Made by a program: the position numbers and the translations under genes. Below, one piece after another: positions 1-12,928 of a stretch of 64,000 bases of DNA (positions within the stretch are counted from its first letter, which is position 1; every line of letters begins with the position of its first letter). The DNA is taken from NCBI GenBank assembly GCA_910591455.2, contig OU342822.1, positions 17,707,154-17,771,153 on the forward strand, read 5' to 3'. Below the pieces are notes generated by a model, which saw only the letters and a list, made by a program, of their open reading frames with translations, ran no database searches and had not been told where the DNA came from. The DNA comes from Pholis gunnellus (Eukaryota > Chordata > Actinopteri > Perciformes > Pholidae).

Positions 1-240
1 TGAAAGCTGCTGGGCACCAGCAAGACATTTTAGTGACAATTGCAACTGAGTCCATCCTCTCGCGCAGCCACGGACAAGGACAAGGGCAGACTGCAGCGTA
101 CCGTTCGCTCTGCTGAGAAGGTGATTGGCCGCAATCTGCCGTCCCATCACGAGCAAAACCTCACGCCACAAAAAACTGTTTCTTCCCGTTTGCAGTTTGG
201 CTCATCAAACAAATCGCTGGTCAAAGGTCGGCCAAATAGA
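1..240 (+). mobile_element. Decayed LINE reverse-transcriptase tail
   Basis: Two short stretches in different frames read like the C-terminal tail of a teleost L2/Rex-type non-LTR retrotransposon ORF2. Bases 64-147 give a segment containing DKGRLQRTVRSAEKVIG, followed by LPS. From about 164 another frame gives SRHKKLFLPV and LAHQTN, matching the family's usual basic ending of the form RHKNSFFPxAVxLxN. Joining the two needs a frameshift, so the copy is dead. The left edge of the window cuts it. The family is named from remembered tail motifs and the exact subfamily is not certain. Confidence 0.6.
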
Positions 241-3200
241 CACAGACAAACCGAGCAGTCAAGCTACCGTGAGGGATTTACAGTGCTCAAAAAATGTATT
301 TATCTTTGTTTAGTTTAGTCAATGAGACTTACAGCGAAATTACCACAACTTCATCATCATCGTCATCGCAGGTTTTAGTTGCTTAGTTTCTCAATCACCT
401 TAGATCAGAGGGTGAAAGCGGCACGGCTGGCGTTTTCCACGCATTTCTTCCCTGTTTGTCACTGTAAATACATATAAGCTTTTCCTCATCCACACACTCA
501 TGAGACATGCCGGGTCGTTGACTTCCACGCACACTTCCTCAGCAGTTTTGAGCTGGAGAACATTCATACACAACAACACGTCCCGTGCGTAAAAGCGCGG
601 CTCGTGGAGCTCTTGCCGATGAATCGCCGCCTCGCCGTGCAGCGTCTGGCTGCTCAAATCCTTAACCTACATCTTTTACATCTCAGACTTAACCATTTCC
701 CCATAACACCAGGAGGGAAGGCTTCTTGCCGTGCTATCAATAATGAACGATTAAGTGGAGGGTTTTAACGTGCTGGTGTAGATAATGGGGCGGAAAGAAG
801 GAGGCTTTCAAAGAACAGAGTGCTTTTAAAACCACCAGCAGGAAGAAGAGAGTTTTTAATGGTCAGAAGGCTGGGGCTACTTTTCAAGCATCATCCATCC
901 CACATGCTTAATGACTAATGAAAAATGTATGATTATCATTTTATATCCCCCAAAAAATTATTTATGTATGATAATTTATTTATATGACAAGTTAGGACAA
1001 CGGTGGACATTAAGGAATGTATTCACAAAGAAGTTAGTCAATCAATGCTCAAAAACTGGCCAGTGCATCTTCTGTCCCTTGTGAAGACTGGAATATCTCT
1101 TCTTCTTCTGTGGTAGTTCAGGTGTCCCTGCTGTGGAAGCCCCTTGTGATACAAACCCAGTAAACTGGGATATTATAATTGCCAGGTAAAAAGACCCTTC
1201 GTATAGATTGAAACAAGACTAAATTTGGTTGAAAACTAAAGTTCTTTATACTTCAGCCGTTGTTTCAACTTTATTGTAATGACTTAAATTCAGCGTGTCA
1301 CCTGCCTAATGTTGAAATAAAGTCATTTAAATGTGCATATATGAGTCCTGCACCTCTGTGGGATGGGCCAAGTGTTTAGCATGACACAGAAATAAAATAA
1401 ATGAATGAATGAAAGAACTATAATGCCATCAATCATAACAAAGAAGAAGTTGAATTTATTTGATAATTAATTTCACAGAAATTGGAAAACAAAGGAATCT
1501 ACATATCCAACACATTTACAAGTGCTAACAAGTATTAATGTTGAAAAAACAAACTGAGGATCCTCGTTCTAAACTATTTGCATATTTACAACCTCTTCTT
1601 CGCGGTTGTGCTGAGGAGCGTAGAATTTAATGTTTTTTTTTTACAGGATCTTGTCACAATTTTAAGTTTCAATTTGCTTGCTTTATTTTTGGACGGATGA
1701 TGTGTTCAAGGGGCCGTCGAAAAGTGGAAAATCCGATGATTATGTGAGCTTTTACAGCGGCTGGCTTTGATAAACGGTTTATTTTTGGCGATTGCTTATA
1801 GAAAACAATGCTTTTCAATCCCGCCGACTGGTTTTGGGGTTCAGAGGGAACTTATTCTCAGCGGTTCGTATAAACTTTGAGATATGTAAGTCCTCCTCCA
1901 GGTGTGAGCGCTTCACTGGGTTTGTGACTCTCACATACAGTAGCCCAACTGTTGAGCTCAGGAGTATAGTACAGTATAGCTAGCTGTAGCTCATTGCTCT
2001 CAACCCCATGTGAATAATGTGCACTGGAGCAAATCAGCAATAGTGATACAACTTCTCCTTTGCAATATGTACAATAAGAGGGAAGGTTCCATAGCCGTTG
2101 ATTAGACATTATGGACACTGCTGTCCAGCGGGTGTTGCTCAACGGGCTTCAATAGCTGACCCTCACCAAAATCCACACACACACACTCACTCAGATGCTA
2201 ACATAAACACATAGTCACAGAGCGCCCTGCAGCGTTGCCAGTCATTCTCTTTATGTCTGACTGCTTCTCATTGAAACGGCAAGTCTATGAAAAGACTGCT
2301 CTCAGTTTAAAAAACATTTGTCTCTGCAGTCTGACTGTGGATGGCGTCTGCATACAGATGTTTGCCCCGGGGCACTGAAACTAATACCATATGGCAGGAC
2401 CTTCTTTTCACGTGCTCAATAGTGTTGATGGCAGGACTGAGAAATGGTTGTAGTGCTCGTTTCTTTATCAGGGATGAGGCACTGCTGTGCAGAATTGAAA
2501 CATGACTTTGTCTGCTATTGCGTGTTGGCTTATGGCACACAGTATGGTGTATTATTTTACATGCTGTGTGTGAACAACCACAAGAAACACACCACTGTGG
2601 AGGTTGTTGTGTCTGTTGTGTTATTGTGTTAGCGTTCCACATCTCAAACTCTGCAAATTCTTTCCGATTGAATGTGTTGGAAAGCTGCATTTTTTCAAAG
2701 TCCGGGCTCGGACCCAGGAGGTGGGTTTCAGGGGAAAGAATGCATCACGTCAGACTTTAAAACTTGATCTTTCACCAATAGATGCCTTTAGCTATCTGAT
2801 GTTTCAGCTAAATGTTGGCAATAGACAAACTGCTATTTGTTTTGAGGTATTGAAAGTCTCTTTGACATTTTGGAGTGTATGCACATGCAGGTCTGAGTTA
2901 TAGACACATAAAACACTTATTTGTCTTTCCCCTAACCCAGAACAAGCTGGAGGGAAAACATTTTCCATCTAGAAACGCCTCAGGAGGAACGGGAGGACAA
3001 GCATGCCTGGGCTAATCTAATAGGTGTCCAGCAGAAGACCCGGACCAGGGTCGGTGGCGCAAAAAGAATGCTCGGCCATTTAACGAAATCCCGGTCTCTC
3101 AAATGACACGTGAAAGCTTTAGCATCTCCTCTATGCCTCGCATGGTTTCCTCGCAAGGCTGAAATACCAAAAACACCGTGAATCCTCCGGTGAGATTTCA

Positions 3201-4666
3201 TCTAAGATCCACATAAAACTCATTGAACGGAGGAGAGAGACGCTATCAGATGCTGCAGTTTCGGCGCGCTTTAGTTTGCCTTTAATACGCCTTTTAAAAG
3301 TCGGGATGCACAGCTGCACACGTGTGCGCGCAGTCTTTTGTCAGACAGCGACACACACTCTTCATTCCTCGGGACTGCAGAGATCTCATTTAGATAACTC
3401 CCCCTGATCTCTCGGTACCTCCCAGAGTCGCCCTCTCCTGCTGAACTCATCCATTATGTCGCCACGCGAGGAGATAGCAAACAGCTTCAGCTGATCCTTT
3501 CAGCCGATACTGAAAGATCAGCGGGAGACCCGAAGACTGAGTCTGGACCGGATATCTCAAATTCTCCATGATTTTGATGTTGCTACACCGCCAAGAGAAT
3601 AACAGCCTGTTCTTTGCACTAAAATACTTTGCAGAAAATTACCATTTATCCCGTTAACAAGCAGCCGTCTTGTGACAGTTATGATGTAGCCGCCCATTAG
3701 CCATGTGGAGGGTGCTGAAGTGATGCTGTTAAAGAGTGGCCCCACTTAGCATAGCCAAATCAGCCTCAACTGCCGTAATTCTAGTTGTCTGCTTCTGTAT
3801 TTAGTCTGCAGCTGCCCCTGCAGCTCCCCACCTCCAGAGCACTTACATTACCCCTCTGCATGTGTGTTTGTGCCGGGATTGAGACCCTTGCAGGTGGCTC
3901 GTGTATTTATATCCCAGTACTTGTGGAGGGGTGTGTCTGCTGCTCAAATCTCTTAACCATCAAACACATTCTCTCTCACCATAATGCTGAAGCAGCTTCG
4001 TGGGCAAGTGGGCTGATATGAAAGCTTCACATGATACAGAAGTCAGCCACATGCAACCCTCCAGTTATCGGATAATCAAAATAATTTTTGGTGACACGCC
4101 CAACCATCTGACTTCTGTGTGGAAGGATGTCACACGTCCTGGATCGGAGAATGTAATCCTCACAGTGAAGGATGAAAGCTCTGTCTCCTCTAGAAATCCT
4201 GCAATATTCATGTAACGTCTTTACTAAACTATACGCCATAGGCTCTGTCATGAACAACATAATGTGTTGTTGCTCACAAGTCATTCCTGATTGTTATGAA
4301 CATACACAAACGGTCTTCTCGGTCTGAGCAGAGGATCTCTATTGAAAGACACTTCCCTCCTTCCCTGTAACGCCAGGTCCATATGTTTCAATGTTGTCAT
4401 GTCACAATTCCTCGTACATTTCTCATCTTATTTTCTGCTATTTGTGGAGGAAAGACGATCTCTCGTTTGAACCTTCATAGTGGTTCATTCTAGCACAAAC
4501 CCGTCGAAAATTGGAACTTCTGTGGACTTGAAGTTCATCATAAGTGTGTATTTTGAATATTTCATACAATATGCGCTTTGGGATAAATTAACCAATGTAA
4601 GAGTTCTATGAATTCTATGAATGTGTGGAACCGGGTTTCTGCAGAAACAAAGCTTCACTGCATTTT
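241..4666. other. Non-coding stretch, no gene recognised
   Basis: Only short chance ORFs occur here, with no recognisable domain, RNA gene or long repeat. Base composition is mixed and AT-leaning. Undetected 5' non-coding exons of pak5 could lie in this interval, but nothing in the sequence identifies one. Confidence 0.5.
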
Positions 4667-4974
4667 AAGGAATACGTCACCCACAAAATGACCATTTATA
4701 CATCAATCACTCACCTGGAGTTCTTGAAGGTATCTTTGTGTTTCTCACACGCCACCATGGTGACTGCAGGAAACAGAGAAAAGTACAGTCATGTGTTAGT
4801 TCCCAAACACATGCATCTTCTCTAAAACCTTACTATTCAAGTGTTGTAATGTCATTTAAATGTATTCTCCATTCTCCATGGAGGCATGCAAGAAAAACAG
4901 AGTTTTCTCCACGAGTTCAACACGGGCCGAGTGATTGATATACAAATGGACATTTTGTGGGTGAAGTATTCCTT
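4667..4974. mobile_element. MITE-like element with about 46-bp terminal inverted repeats
   Basis: The left end (4667-4712, beginning AAGGAATACGTCACCCAC) is the reverse complement of the right end (4929-4974, ending GTGGGTGAAGTATTCCTT) with only a few mismatches. The 216-bp interior has no coding capacity, which is the architecture of a non-autonomous DNA transposon. I recognise the end sequence as a common dispersed teleost repeat. Superfamily was not determined. Confidence 0.8.
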
Positions 4975-5302
4975 CAAAGGAACAGTGTAGCATTTAGGGG
5001 GATTTATTGGCAGACATGGTATATAATGTTAAGTTATTTAGTGTATAATCACCTGAAAATGAGAATTGTGTTTTTGTTACCTTAGACTGAGCCTTTTATA
5101 TCGACATAGGGAGCGGGTCCTCTTCACGGAGCCATCTTTCTACAGTAGCCCAGAACAGACAAACAAAACACTGGCCCTGGAAAGGACCATTCACGTTTTT
5201 GCGTCGGCCACCGTAGTTCTCCTACATCCCTGGTACGCGGGAGAAGTTTCATTTGGTTGCAATCTCTAACCTCACCACTAGAACCCGCCAAAAACAACTC
5301 TA
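4975..5302 (+). repeat. Dispersed teleost repeat abutting the MITE
   Basis: The block starts GGAACAGTGTAGCATTTAGG and contains AGGGAGCGGGTCCTCTTCAC, then CCACCGTAGTTCTCCTACA, and ends near CCTCACCACTAGAACC. These match a high-copy interspersed repeat seen throughout percomorph genomes. No ORF of note. The normal 3' terminus (a GTTCCTT-type end) appears lost. Identification is from memory of the family, not from a search. Confidence 0.7.
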
Positions 5303-8300
5303 TTTTGCTTCTTTGACAGGTTTCATTCATAAAAGCTGATAAATGTGCAGCTATATCAGCTTCTTGCTTTCATGAGTGGAACTGGTAACATTGTTAAACC
5401 ATCAGAGCACTCACACTGATTGGCTACATAGAAGGTCAGAAGTCATTTATTTTAGTCTCTCAATATAAATGTTCAATGCTTTATTAAATTGCTTTATTGT
5501 ATTAGGCCCTTGCAGAGGTGTAATTTCCCATGCACTCTCTACACACACTCTCCCTCTGTGACAGCCTCGCCCTGCTTGTGTGTGTGTGTGTGTGTGTGTT
5601 TGCCCTCACCACAGTGCCCGTCCCTGGCTGCCACAGCTGAATGTCCCCTCAGCGTCGGCAAATGGCCAGACTCTGTCACAGCCGCTGACTGGACCAGCTG
5701 TTTCTTTCTCTTTCTTCCATCTTATCTCCTCCGTCACACTATCTGTCTTCCTCCCTGTGAAAGAGGCAGTGACAGGGCGCCTGGTGGTGCAGCACTTGAC
5801 ACCAACGTTGATATCCGCACATGCTGGCATCAGGGGTAGACAGTTTTTAGTGTGTGTGTGTGTGTGTGTGTTTCACAGGGCAGCCGGGACACAAACACCG
5901 TCCTGTGGGTTGTGGGAACACAGAGGACACTTACACTCTCTGTTGTTTTTTTGTGGCGCTGGTGACAGACCGACAAGTAGGAAAGAGGACAGTGAAGGTC
6001 AGAGGGAGCTCAGTTTGGGACGCGGCCGGTCAAACCCAGTTAGACAAACAATGAAAGTGAAATGGCACCGGTCCGGGCTTAAGCTGTCTGGCCGTGCCTT
6101 GGCCCAGGCTGCTGGCGTAGGCACTTTTTTGTGCCCTGTGCATCTCACATGGGGAGTTATCAGAGCGTGCAGGCAGGGAGAGTCATACTGTAGCAGCAGC
6201 AGCAGTAGCAGTAGTAGTAGAAGCAGCTCGCTGGGGGCTGCAGAGGGTCCTGGATCTGACCCGATTTGTCAGTTCGATAACTTCACTGAAGTGTCGCTCC
6301 TCCGGGGAATCACTGGCTTCTTTTTTCTGCAATCATGGTTTCGGGCAGGGGACTCGCTGTTTCATGTTTTATTGAAGGAAAATTGAGGTGCATAATGGAT
6401 TGTGCAATTTGACATCAGAGTGCACCGTCTGATTGTCCTGGACTGACTCGCCATGGCGTACCCAGAGCACTTTGATTGGTTGAAAGAAACCGTGAGTTTT
6501 TTGCCAGGTAAGAGCGGCGATTTAATGAGTTTGGCGTATGAGTCAGAATAAATATTGAAGAATGTTTAGATGAGATATATTCATCACCACGGCTGTAATT
6601 TAACACGTAGCAGCCTCCTGATCGTCCCAGGTCTTCAAACAAGATGTGAATGAGGGATGTTACAAACTCAACGTGTTGTAAACACTGTGCGGATGATAAA
6701 AAGCGTCTTTTTCAGCTGAAGTTGTTTACCGCTCCACAGATACATCTACGGGGAATGGGGGGGGGTGAAATGCATGTCTGTGTAAACAGTTTTTTGAGCC
6801 AATTAAATCATCTGAAGGAACAAGGTCTGGGGAGAACAAGTGAATGCAAATGGGACAAAATTGAACAGCACACAACAAAGCACAAGGACAAAGGAGGCGA
6901 GGATAACAGAACCCAAACACTAGAGATGAGGAGCACATTTCGCCTCATTTTGTGCATTTTTTCTGTCACTCAAACCAAGTCAAGCTGCATTCAGGAACAC
7001 AAGAAAAGGGATAACTCCTTGAACAAACAAAATGTACCATCGGGTTTTGATTTTGTGAAACATTTGACCTTTTGATTAAATTAGGAATTCCTCCTCTTTC
7101 CCTGTAGCGGCAAACAAATCAGGGAACTTTGCCTCTCCCTAAACTTGTTTTTATCAGAGGGAACTTGTGTCCTATTCATGTTGCATTTTGAATTATGTAT
7201 GAAATGTATTTGCATGTTTGCGCATGAGTGAATGCTTCTGCATCTCAATACCAAATTAAGCCTCCAAATTACAATCTAAAGGATGCAAAATTGATGTGGT
7301 GTTTTGGAAAACACATGAATACGTCACGCTGCCGCAGAGCGTTAGCGTGCGCTCAGGGACCAAAAATAGACACGGTATATATACACCAACAAATAGAGTC
7401 GCTGTTTTTGCTGTAGCGTGAGGCAGGTTTCCAGTGAAAGTGTGTGTGTGTGTGTGTGTTGAGGTGATGTACAAAAGGGGAAATGCCTGTGGAGGCTCAG
7501 ATGGTGACAGATGGTTTGAAGACAAATCAGCCTGGGAGTCAGGATCTTTGCCCTGGGCCTAGAAGCCCCTTTAAGTATGTTTGTGTCAATGCATTAGTGT
7601 GATTGTACAGTATGTGGAGCGTGTGTGTGTGTGTGTCTATGCGTGGCTGAGCGTCTCTGTGTTTTGTGTGTGCAGCTTATTAAACGTGCAGATTGTGTAC
7701 ACGTCCATGTGGTTATGTAACACAAGATGCATTGCTTTTACCTATTCAAGGACAAGTATTCATGTGGCTGAACAATATGTGTTTTTAGTTAGCTTCACTG
7801 AGCTCTAGAGCCGTGGTTCACGACAGACTACACATTCACAGGGAGACACACATGCAGTCGCAGCTCACTCCGGTCTCACACACCTGGAATAATGGCGTTT
7901 CATGAGCTCTCCCGTATAGACCACCAGGTGCAATTTGTCACTCTTTGGCAGAATAACGTCGCAGGCATTAGTCTGCGAGTTCACAAAGTGCTTTACGATC
8001 TGCCCGTAAATTTCAGCTCAAGAGGTGCTTATGTGGCAGCCGGGAGGAGTTGTGCGGCAAGCCGTTCCTCTGGCCGCCACATGGAGGGAACTCCCGGAGG
8101 CCTCCACACTTTTAAAGCCCATCTCAGTCCAAAGTTCCCACTGTTGTGAGAGGGGAGCTGCTAAAAGCTCTGCAGGAGCATAAGTTCGTGCCTGAGCGAG
8201 CATCTCCATCTGCTGTCTTACACGCGTTCGGCGGTGTGCATGTGTTGTTGTGTCTCTTAGCAGTTGAGCCGGGCCTAGACGACTTAAGCCCCGCTAGCCT

Positions 8301-11291
8301 CAAATAATCTCATTCTCGAGACATACCATCTAGGTCAGGGGTTTCCATCTTCACTGTGGCTGCTTACAGACCTCAGAGAGGGTGAACGATGGTGTCCCAA
8401 AAACATTTTTGATGCCCGTCATGAAATGAAAGTCTAATAAATCTCCCCCATCTACCCAATAAACAGGAAACCACGCCTCATTTAGTTGCTGCTGCCGTTG
8501 TAGCGCGGCACCAAGCGGTGAACAGTAATCTACCACTCAGAGGTTTTAGACTTCCTCTACACGTCTAATCCGGTTCTTAGTTGGATGTTGCATTATGGGA
8601 TGTGTTTTTGTTTGTACTTTGCTCCGAGGTAACAAGGGCCTCAGCTACAGCAATGTGTCAGCTGATGATTCAGCGCAAAAGGCTGCGATCAGGCCCAGTT
8701 TAGTCACCGCGTGTTTCCGTACGACTGCAGACGGCAACTTTGCAGTCGATATTTACAAAATATTTGAGCTTCGCCTTCTGTCAGACTCTTCCTTCTCCCA
8801 GGGGGATGTTGTTCAGCTTCATCCTTGACGTTGTCTTTATCGACTTTGTTTTGGGAATGTCATTTCTAATCCGCAGAACGTCAGCATGTCACAGTGTTTC
8901 ATCTCGCAGGAGCCACTCGGTGTACATGCTGTGAAAAAGTAACAAGGTCAGAAACCTCAGGGTCGATTTGTGGAGGTTTAGTTGGACATCGGCCAAAAGT
9001 GGAAAGGGTTGCTGAGATGTCTGCGTTGCATTAAAGATTTGTGCTTTAGAAAAGATTAGAGCTAAGGATTGTTAAGCTTTTGCTCTTGTTGGTTATCTAA
9101 GGTTGACACCTGTGGAGAGTCTGTCTTGTGTTTTTGTGAACCATGTGATGGACCGGGACAAAGAGCAATCATGTGTTTCTTTAACTTTAATGACCAAACC
9201 AGTGGTTCTACATGTTTAAGCCAAATCATTTTTATTTGCTTTTATCTTTCATAAGAGCCAGTCAGTCCCCAAAACATGCAGACATTTTTTTTCGTTTTTT
9301 GTAATATTTTTTCCTGGATTTTTAATCAAATTTCCAAAATAAAATGTTCAATCTTCAAAGTCAATGCTTTCCAAAACACACATCTGCATTTATAACGATC
9401 GGTTAGCAGGACAGATGTCCCACGTAGTTTCAAATGGACAGATTCTGCTCAAAGTCACGTTTCTGGCCCAAAAAAGCATTCTAGTTAAAGTAGTCCAATT
9501 TACTGTGTACCTGTAAGAGAATGTTAAAATCAATGTTAATAATATCCGTACAAAAGTTGTTCAGTAACAAATTGTAATCGTCTTCTTCATCTTCTCATCT
9601 TCTCATCGTAATATTCAGCATCTGACATTTCCTTGTGAAAGCATGGCTGCTTTGCAGAGTTACTTCTCTGGTAATTACTTTGTGTTTACTGACTACTGTG
9701 CGGGTCTTCCAGCCCCGATCATCCAATAAGTTCGACATACAGCAACGATGAGTTTTTGTGCTGTTGTGTAGCTAAAACTGTCTTCAACTCTGAAGTTGAC
9801 GAAATGAAACGTTGACCATTCAATGTAAATAACTGCTAATAAGATTCCAAATGAGACTGTTTATGAATGCAATACTCTGTGGCAGCTGAATGGTGAAGCT
9901 CTGTTGTCAGACCTTCACTTCAGCACCTAAATGCACCACCAGGAGGGATTCACAAATGACTTTTTTTTAAATTTAACTTGTGTTAATTAGGAAATGGTTA
10001 TCAGTAGTGTAATGGTAAGCTCATGAGATACTGGACTGGACTGAAATACTTTGCACACTTGGATTTTTGCATGATCATTTAAAAAGTATTTGCTTTGACA
10101 CTTAAAACATTGCATATTCTCTTTACTGTCTAAACGGAGGCTGACAGTGAATGCAGCGTGGAAAGCAGAGTTATGTAAACAAGCCTGTGGCACAAGGTTT
10201 CTCTCGATGACTTAACACGTTTTTGATCCAGCGTTGAGCTCTCTGAGGGCAGCAGTGTGCTGCATACTGTAATAATCTCTTGTGCTCCGATTGTGCTGCT
10301 GTATGCTTCACAAAGGCCTTAAGCCTTCCCGGCTTCCATCCTTTCTCCGTGACTCTTTACATTGTTGTCTCTTCTCTTTCCGTTGTTTCCTCCGTTTGTT
10401 TATTTCTCTATCTCTCTGTTCTCATCTTCCCCCCTCCCCCCCTCCTTTCTCTCCCATCTATCTCTCCATCTTTCCTGTTTGAGGCTACTAATTTGGTCTG
10501 TCTGGCTCTCCTGCAGGGCAGCAAAAGGGAAATGATTGAGAGAGATTTCTGTGATTACATTTGTTTTGCTTTTTCTGTTTGAAGTTGCGTTTAGTTTCAC
10601 TCTTTGGTGACTTCCGTCGTTGCATCTGCAGAAGGTACTACCAAGTCAAAAACACTTAATCCTTTTCACAGTTAAACTTCATTCACACTTTTTAGCAAAT
10701 AAGAGCAGGCCACCCCTCCATCTCTCTAATAGTTTAGCCTATTAGCAACATTTCTCTGCATCTCTGTAATAATTTAGCCATGACGGCTGAGGAGGTTAGC
10801 AGAAGGCTACGCTAAACTATTAGCAACATTTCCTCTCCATCACTTATATGCTCCACCGATATCGAAGCTCGCTAGAACCTCAAATCACAGTTTATCATCT
10901 CAAATGTAGGCAACAGTGATTCTAGCACCCAACAGCACAGCAGGATGACATTTTCCATGTGTAGCTTTATCTCTCTGCTCTGAGGGGATTCATGTTTGCC
11001 TCCAGCCTCTCCTATAAGAGGGTCTGTAAAATCCACACTTCCTCGGCTAAATGAGAGTTCTTCTTTTGTTTACTTACACGTTCTCTACGGTAGGCCTACA
11101 AAGACAGCCAGTGCAAATGAAAAATGTATACACATATTTATTTCATATGAACACTTTGATATGAACAAGACCTTTTTTTATGTGTTTACTTAAATAAAGG
11201 CTTCTTGGTTATTTTGTGCATATGTACCACACACATATGTAAATAAACAAATCAAATATTTGGTATGGGCCTGGCACAGCGGACAGTATCT

Positions 11292-11292
<1 letters not shown>

Positions 11293-11331
<39 letters not shown>

Positions 11332-11338
11332 GGGGGGG
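11293..11338. repeat. (GT)n followed by G10
   Basis: A perfect GT dinucleotide array runs directly into a run of ten G. It sits in the pak5 upstream flank. Confidence 0.95.
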
Positions 11339-12234
11339 TGGTTGGATGACTTTGTTTTTTTCTGAGGACAATGCCTCCTAAGGGAATAACACAATGGACT
11401 CCATTCACAGCCTCACCAACAACATCATGACATTTTGTTCCTGTGATTGGACGTCATGCATCCGCCCAAATACCTCGGTGGGATCTCCACACAGTTCCTC
11501 TTGGTGGTGGAGTAAAAGCACCGCTGCCGCGTCTGCGTGTCTACATCACTAGCAAACCTTACATAAAGAAAACACCAACCCTAACTTGGCATCAGTTTTC
11601 TTCTTCTTCTCTTCGCTTCACTGCATCCGATTTTCTTCTTCTGATGTTTATATTATGTAACCCAAAGTGGACACTTTGGTTTTTCTGGCATGTTTGGACA
11701 TTCTTGCTTGTTCTTCCCTTGTTTGTATCCTGCGGCATTAGAGGGCTGAGATTAGCATGCTGACCAGCAGAGTGTATAGCAGCACAATATAGGACGTTGT
11801 TGTTACAGCCAATCAGTCTGACTTATGTGGGATACTTCCAACTGTGCAGCGTGCGGGCATGGCAAGCAAAACCTAATTGATTGTTATGCTTCAGACGTTT
11901 TAATAACCAGGGTGATTATCAGCTCAGTTATCTGTATTATTAATGTGATATAGTTTGCTGTTGTAGAATGAATACCTGTATGTTTCTTACCAGACCATCT
12001 GTAAGGCTCAGTATTAGCTTGAAAGGCTGGTGAGAAATGGTTGGTGAGATATTGAAAGATCCTCAGGCATTTTTTAGACAACTTAAGATGTTGCTGCACA
12101 TTAAATCTCTACAAATTATTCTTAATTTATACTCAAGATAAACACGTTTTCAAGGGAGTTTTTTCATGTTTGCTCGTTAACTCAAACAGGAGGGAACAAA
12201 CGTTTTCTTCACCTTTTTTCACATTTTTAAATCG

Positions 12235-12285
12235 TATACATATATATATATATATATATATATCATATGTATATATATATATATT
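12235..12285. repeat. (TA)n microsatellite
   Basis: Two TA arrays are separated by a short CATATG interruption, upstream of the first coding exon of pak5. Confidence 0.95.
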
Positions 12286-12724
12286 CATAACTTGGAAAGG
12301 TCATTAATCAAAACCCCTTGAACAGTACGTACTAATTAGATGTCAAAGCTTTCATACGTATCTGTGCTCTGGTGTGTGCAACATAACTTTTGATGCGTGC
12401 CTTATGTTATATGGTATTTTTAGAGGGAAAGTGCACATGATGCAAACTATATTAATAACACATTCGCCTGCATCCACTCGACCTGGTGTCATGTCACACC
12501 TTCTGTATGCAGTTAGATATTAAATGCATTCAAGGTCACAGTGATGAACCCTCCGAAAAGACACAGAATTGCACTTCAAAATGGTACTCCGCCTATACTC
12601 CACGTTACAGGCAATGTGTAGTTTTCCTCTCTGTATTTGTGTAATAAAGTCAATCAATCAATGCTGCAGTTAAAATATTTGTCTTATCTTTTGTGGTTCG
12701 CCAGGTTTGCCAGGGTTTTCCAGC

Positions 12725-12928
12725 ATGTTTGGGAAGAAGAAGAAACGGCTGGAGATCTCAGCTCCGTCAAACTTTGAGCACCGGGTCCACACGGGCTTCG
12801 ACCCGCGGGAGCAGAAGTTCACCGGGCTGCCGCAGCAATGGCAGAGCCTCCTGGCGGACACTGCCAACCGCCCCAAGCCCATGGTGGACCCCTCCTACAT
12901 CACCCCCATCCAGCTGGCACCAATGAAG
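12725..12928 (+). CDS. pak5: pak5 coding exon 1 (CRIB)
   Basis: Residues 1-68: the basic GKKKK leader, the CRIB Cdc42/Rac-binding motif and the start of the autoinhibitory region, ending QLAPMK in phase 0 before GTAGAG. Several AGs (at or before 12724) could be the acceptor, so the non-coding start of this exon is unresolved. Confidence 0.95.

Larger units (their letters stand above)
5303..12724. other. Upstream flank of pak5, no gene recognised
   Basis: This stretch holds (TG)n tracts at 5577-5599, about 5850-5870, 7440-7460 and 7620-7640. It also has a (GT)n tract running into ten G (11293-11338) and an AT dinucleotide tract (12235-12285). A small inverted repeat lies at 10728-10821. Long ORFs such as 5580-6386 are open only through repeats and show no domain. 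Non-coding 5' exons of pak5 are likely somewhere here or further left, but I could not identify them. Confidence 0.5.

Noticed and set aside
5580..6386. 268-codon open frame on the + strand
   Set aside because: It opens through two (TG)n arrays and an AGC/AGT run. It shows no domain, no splice logic and no codon pattern of a real gene.
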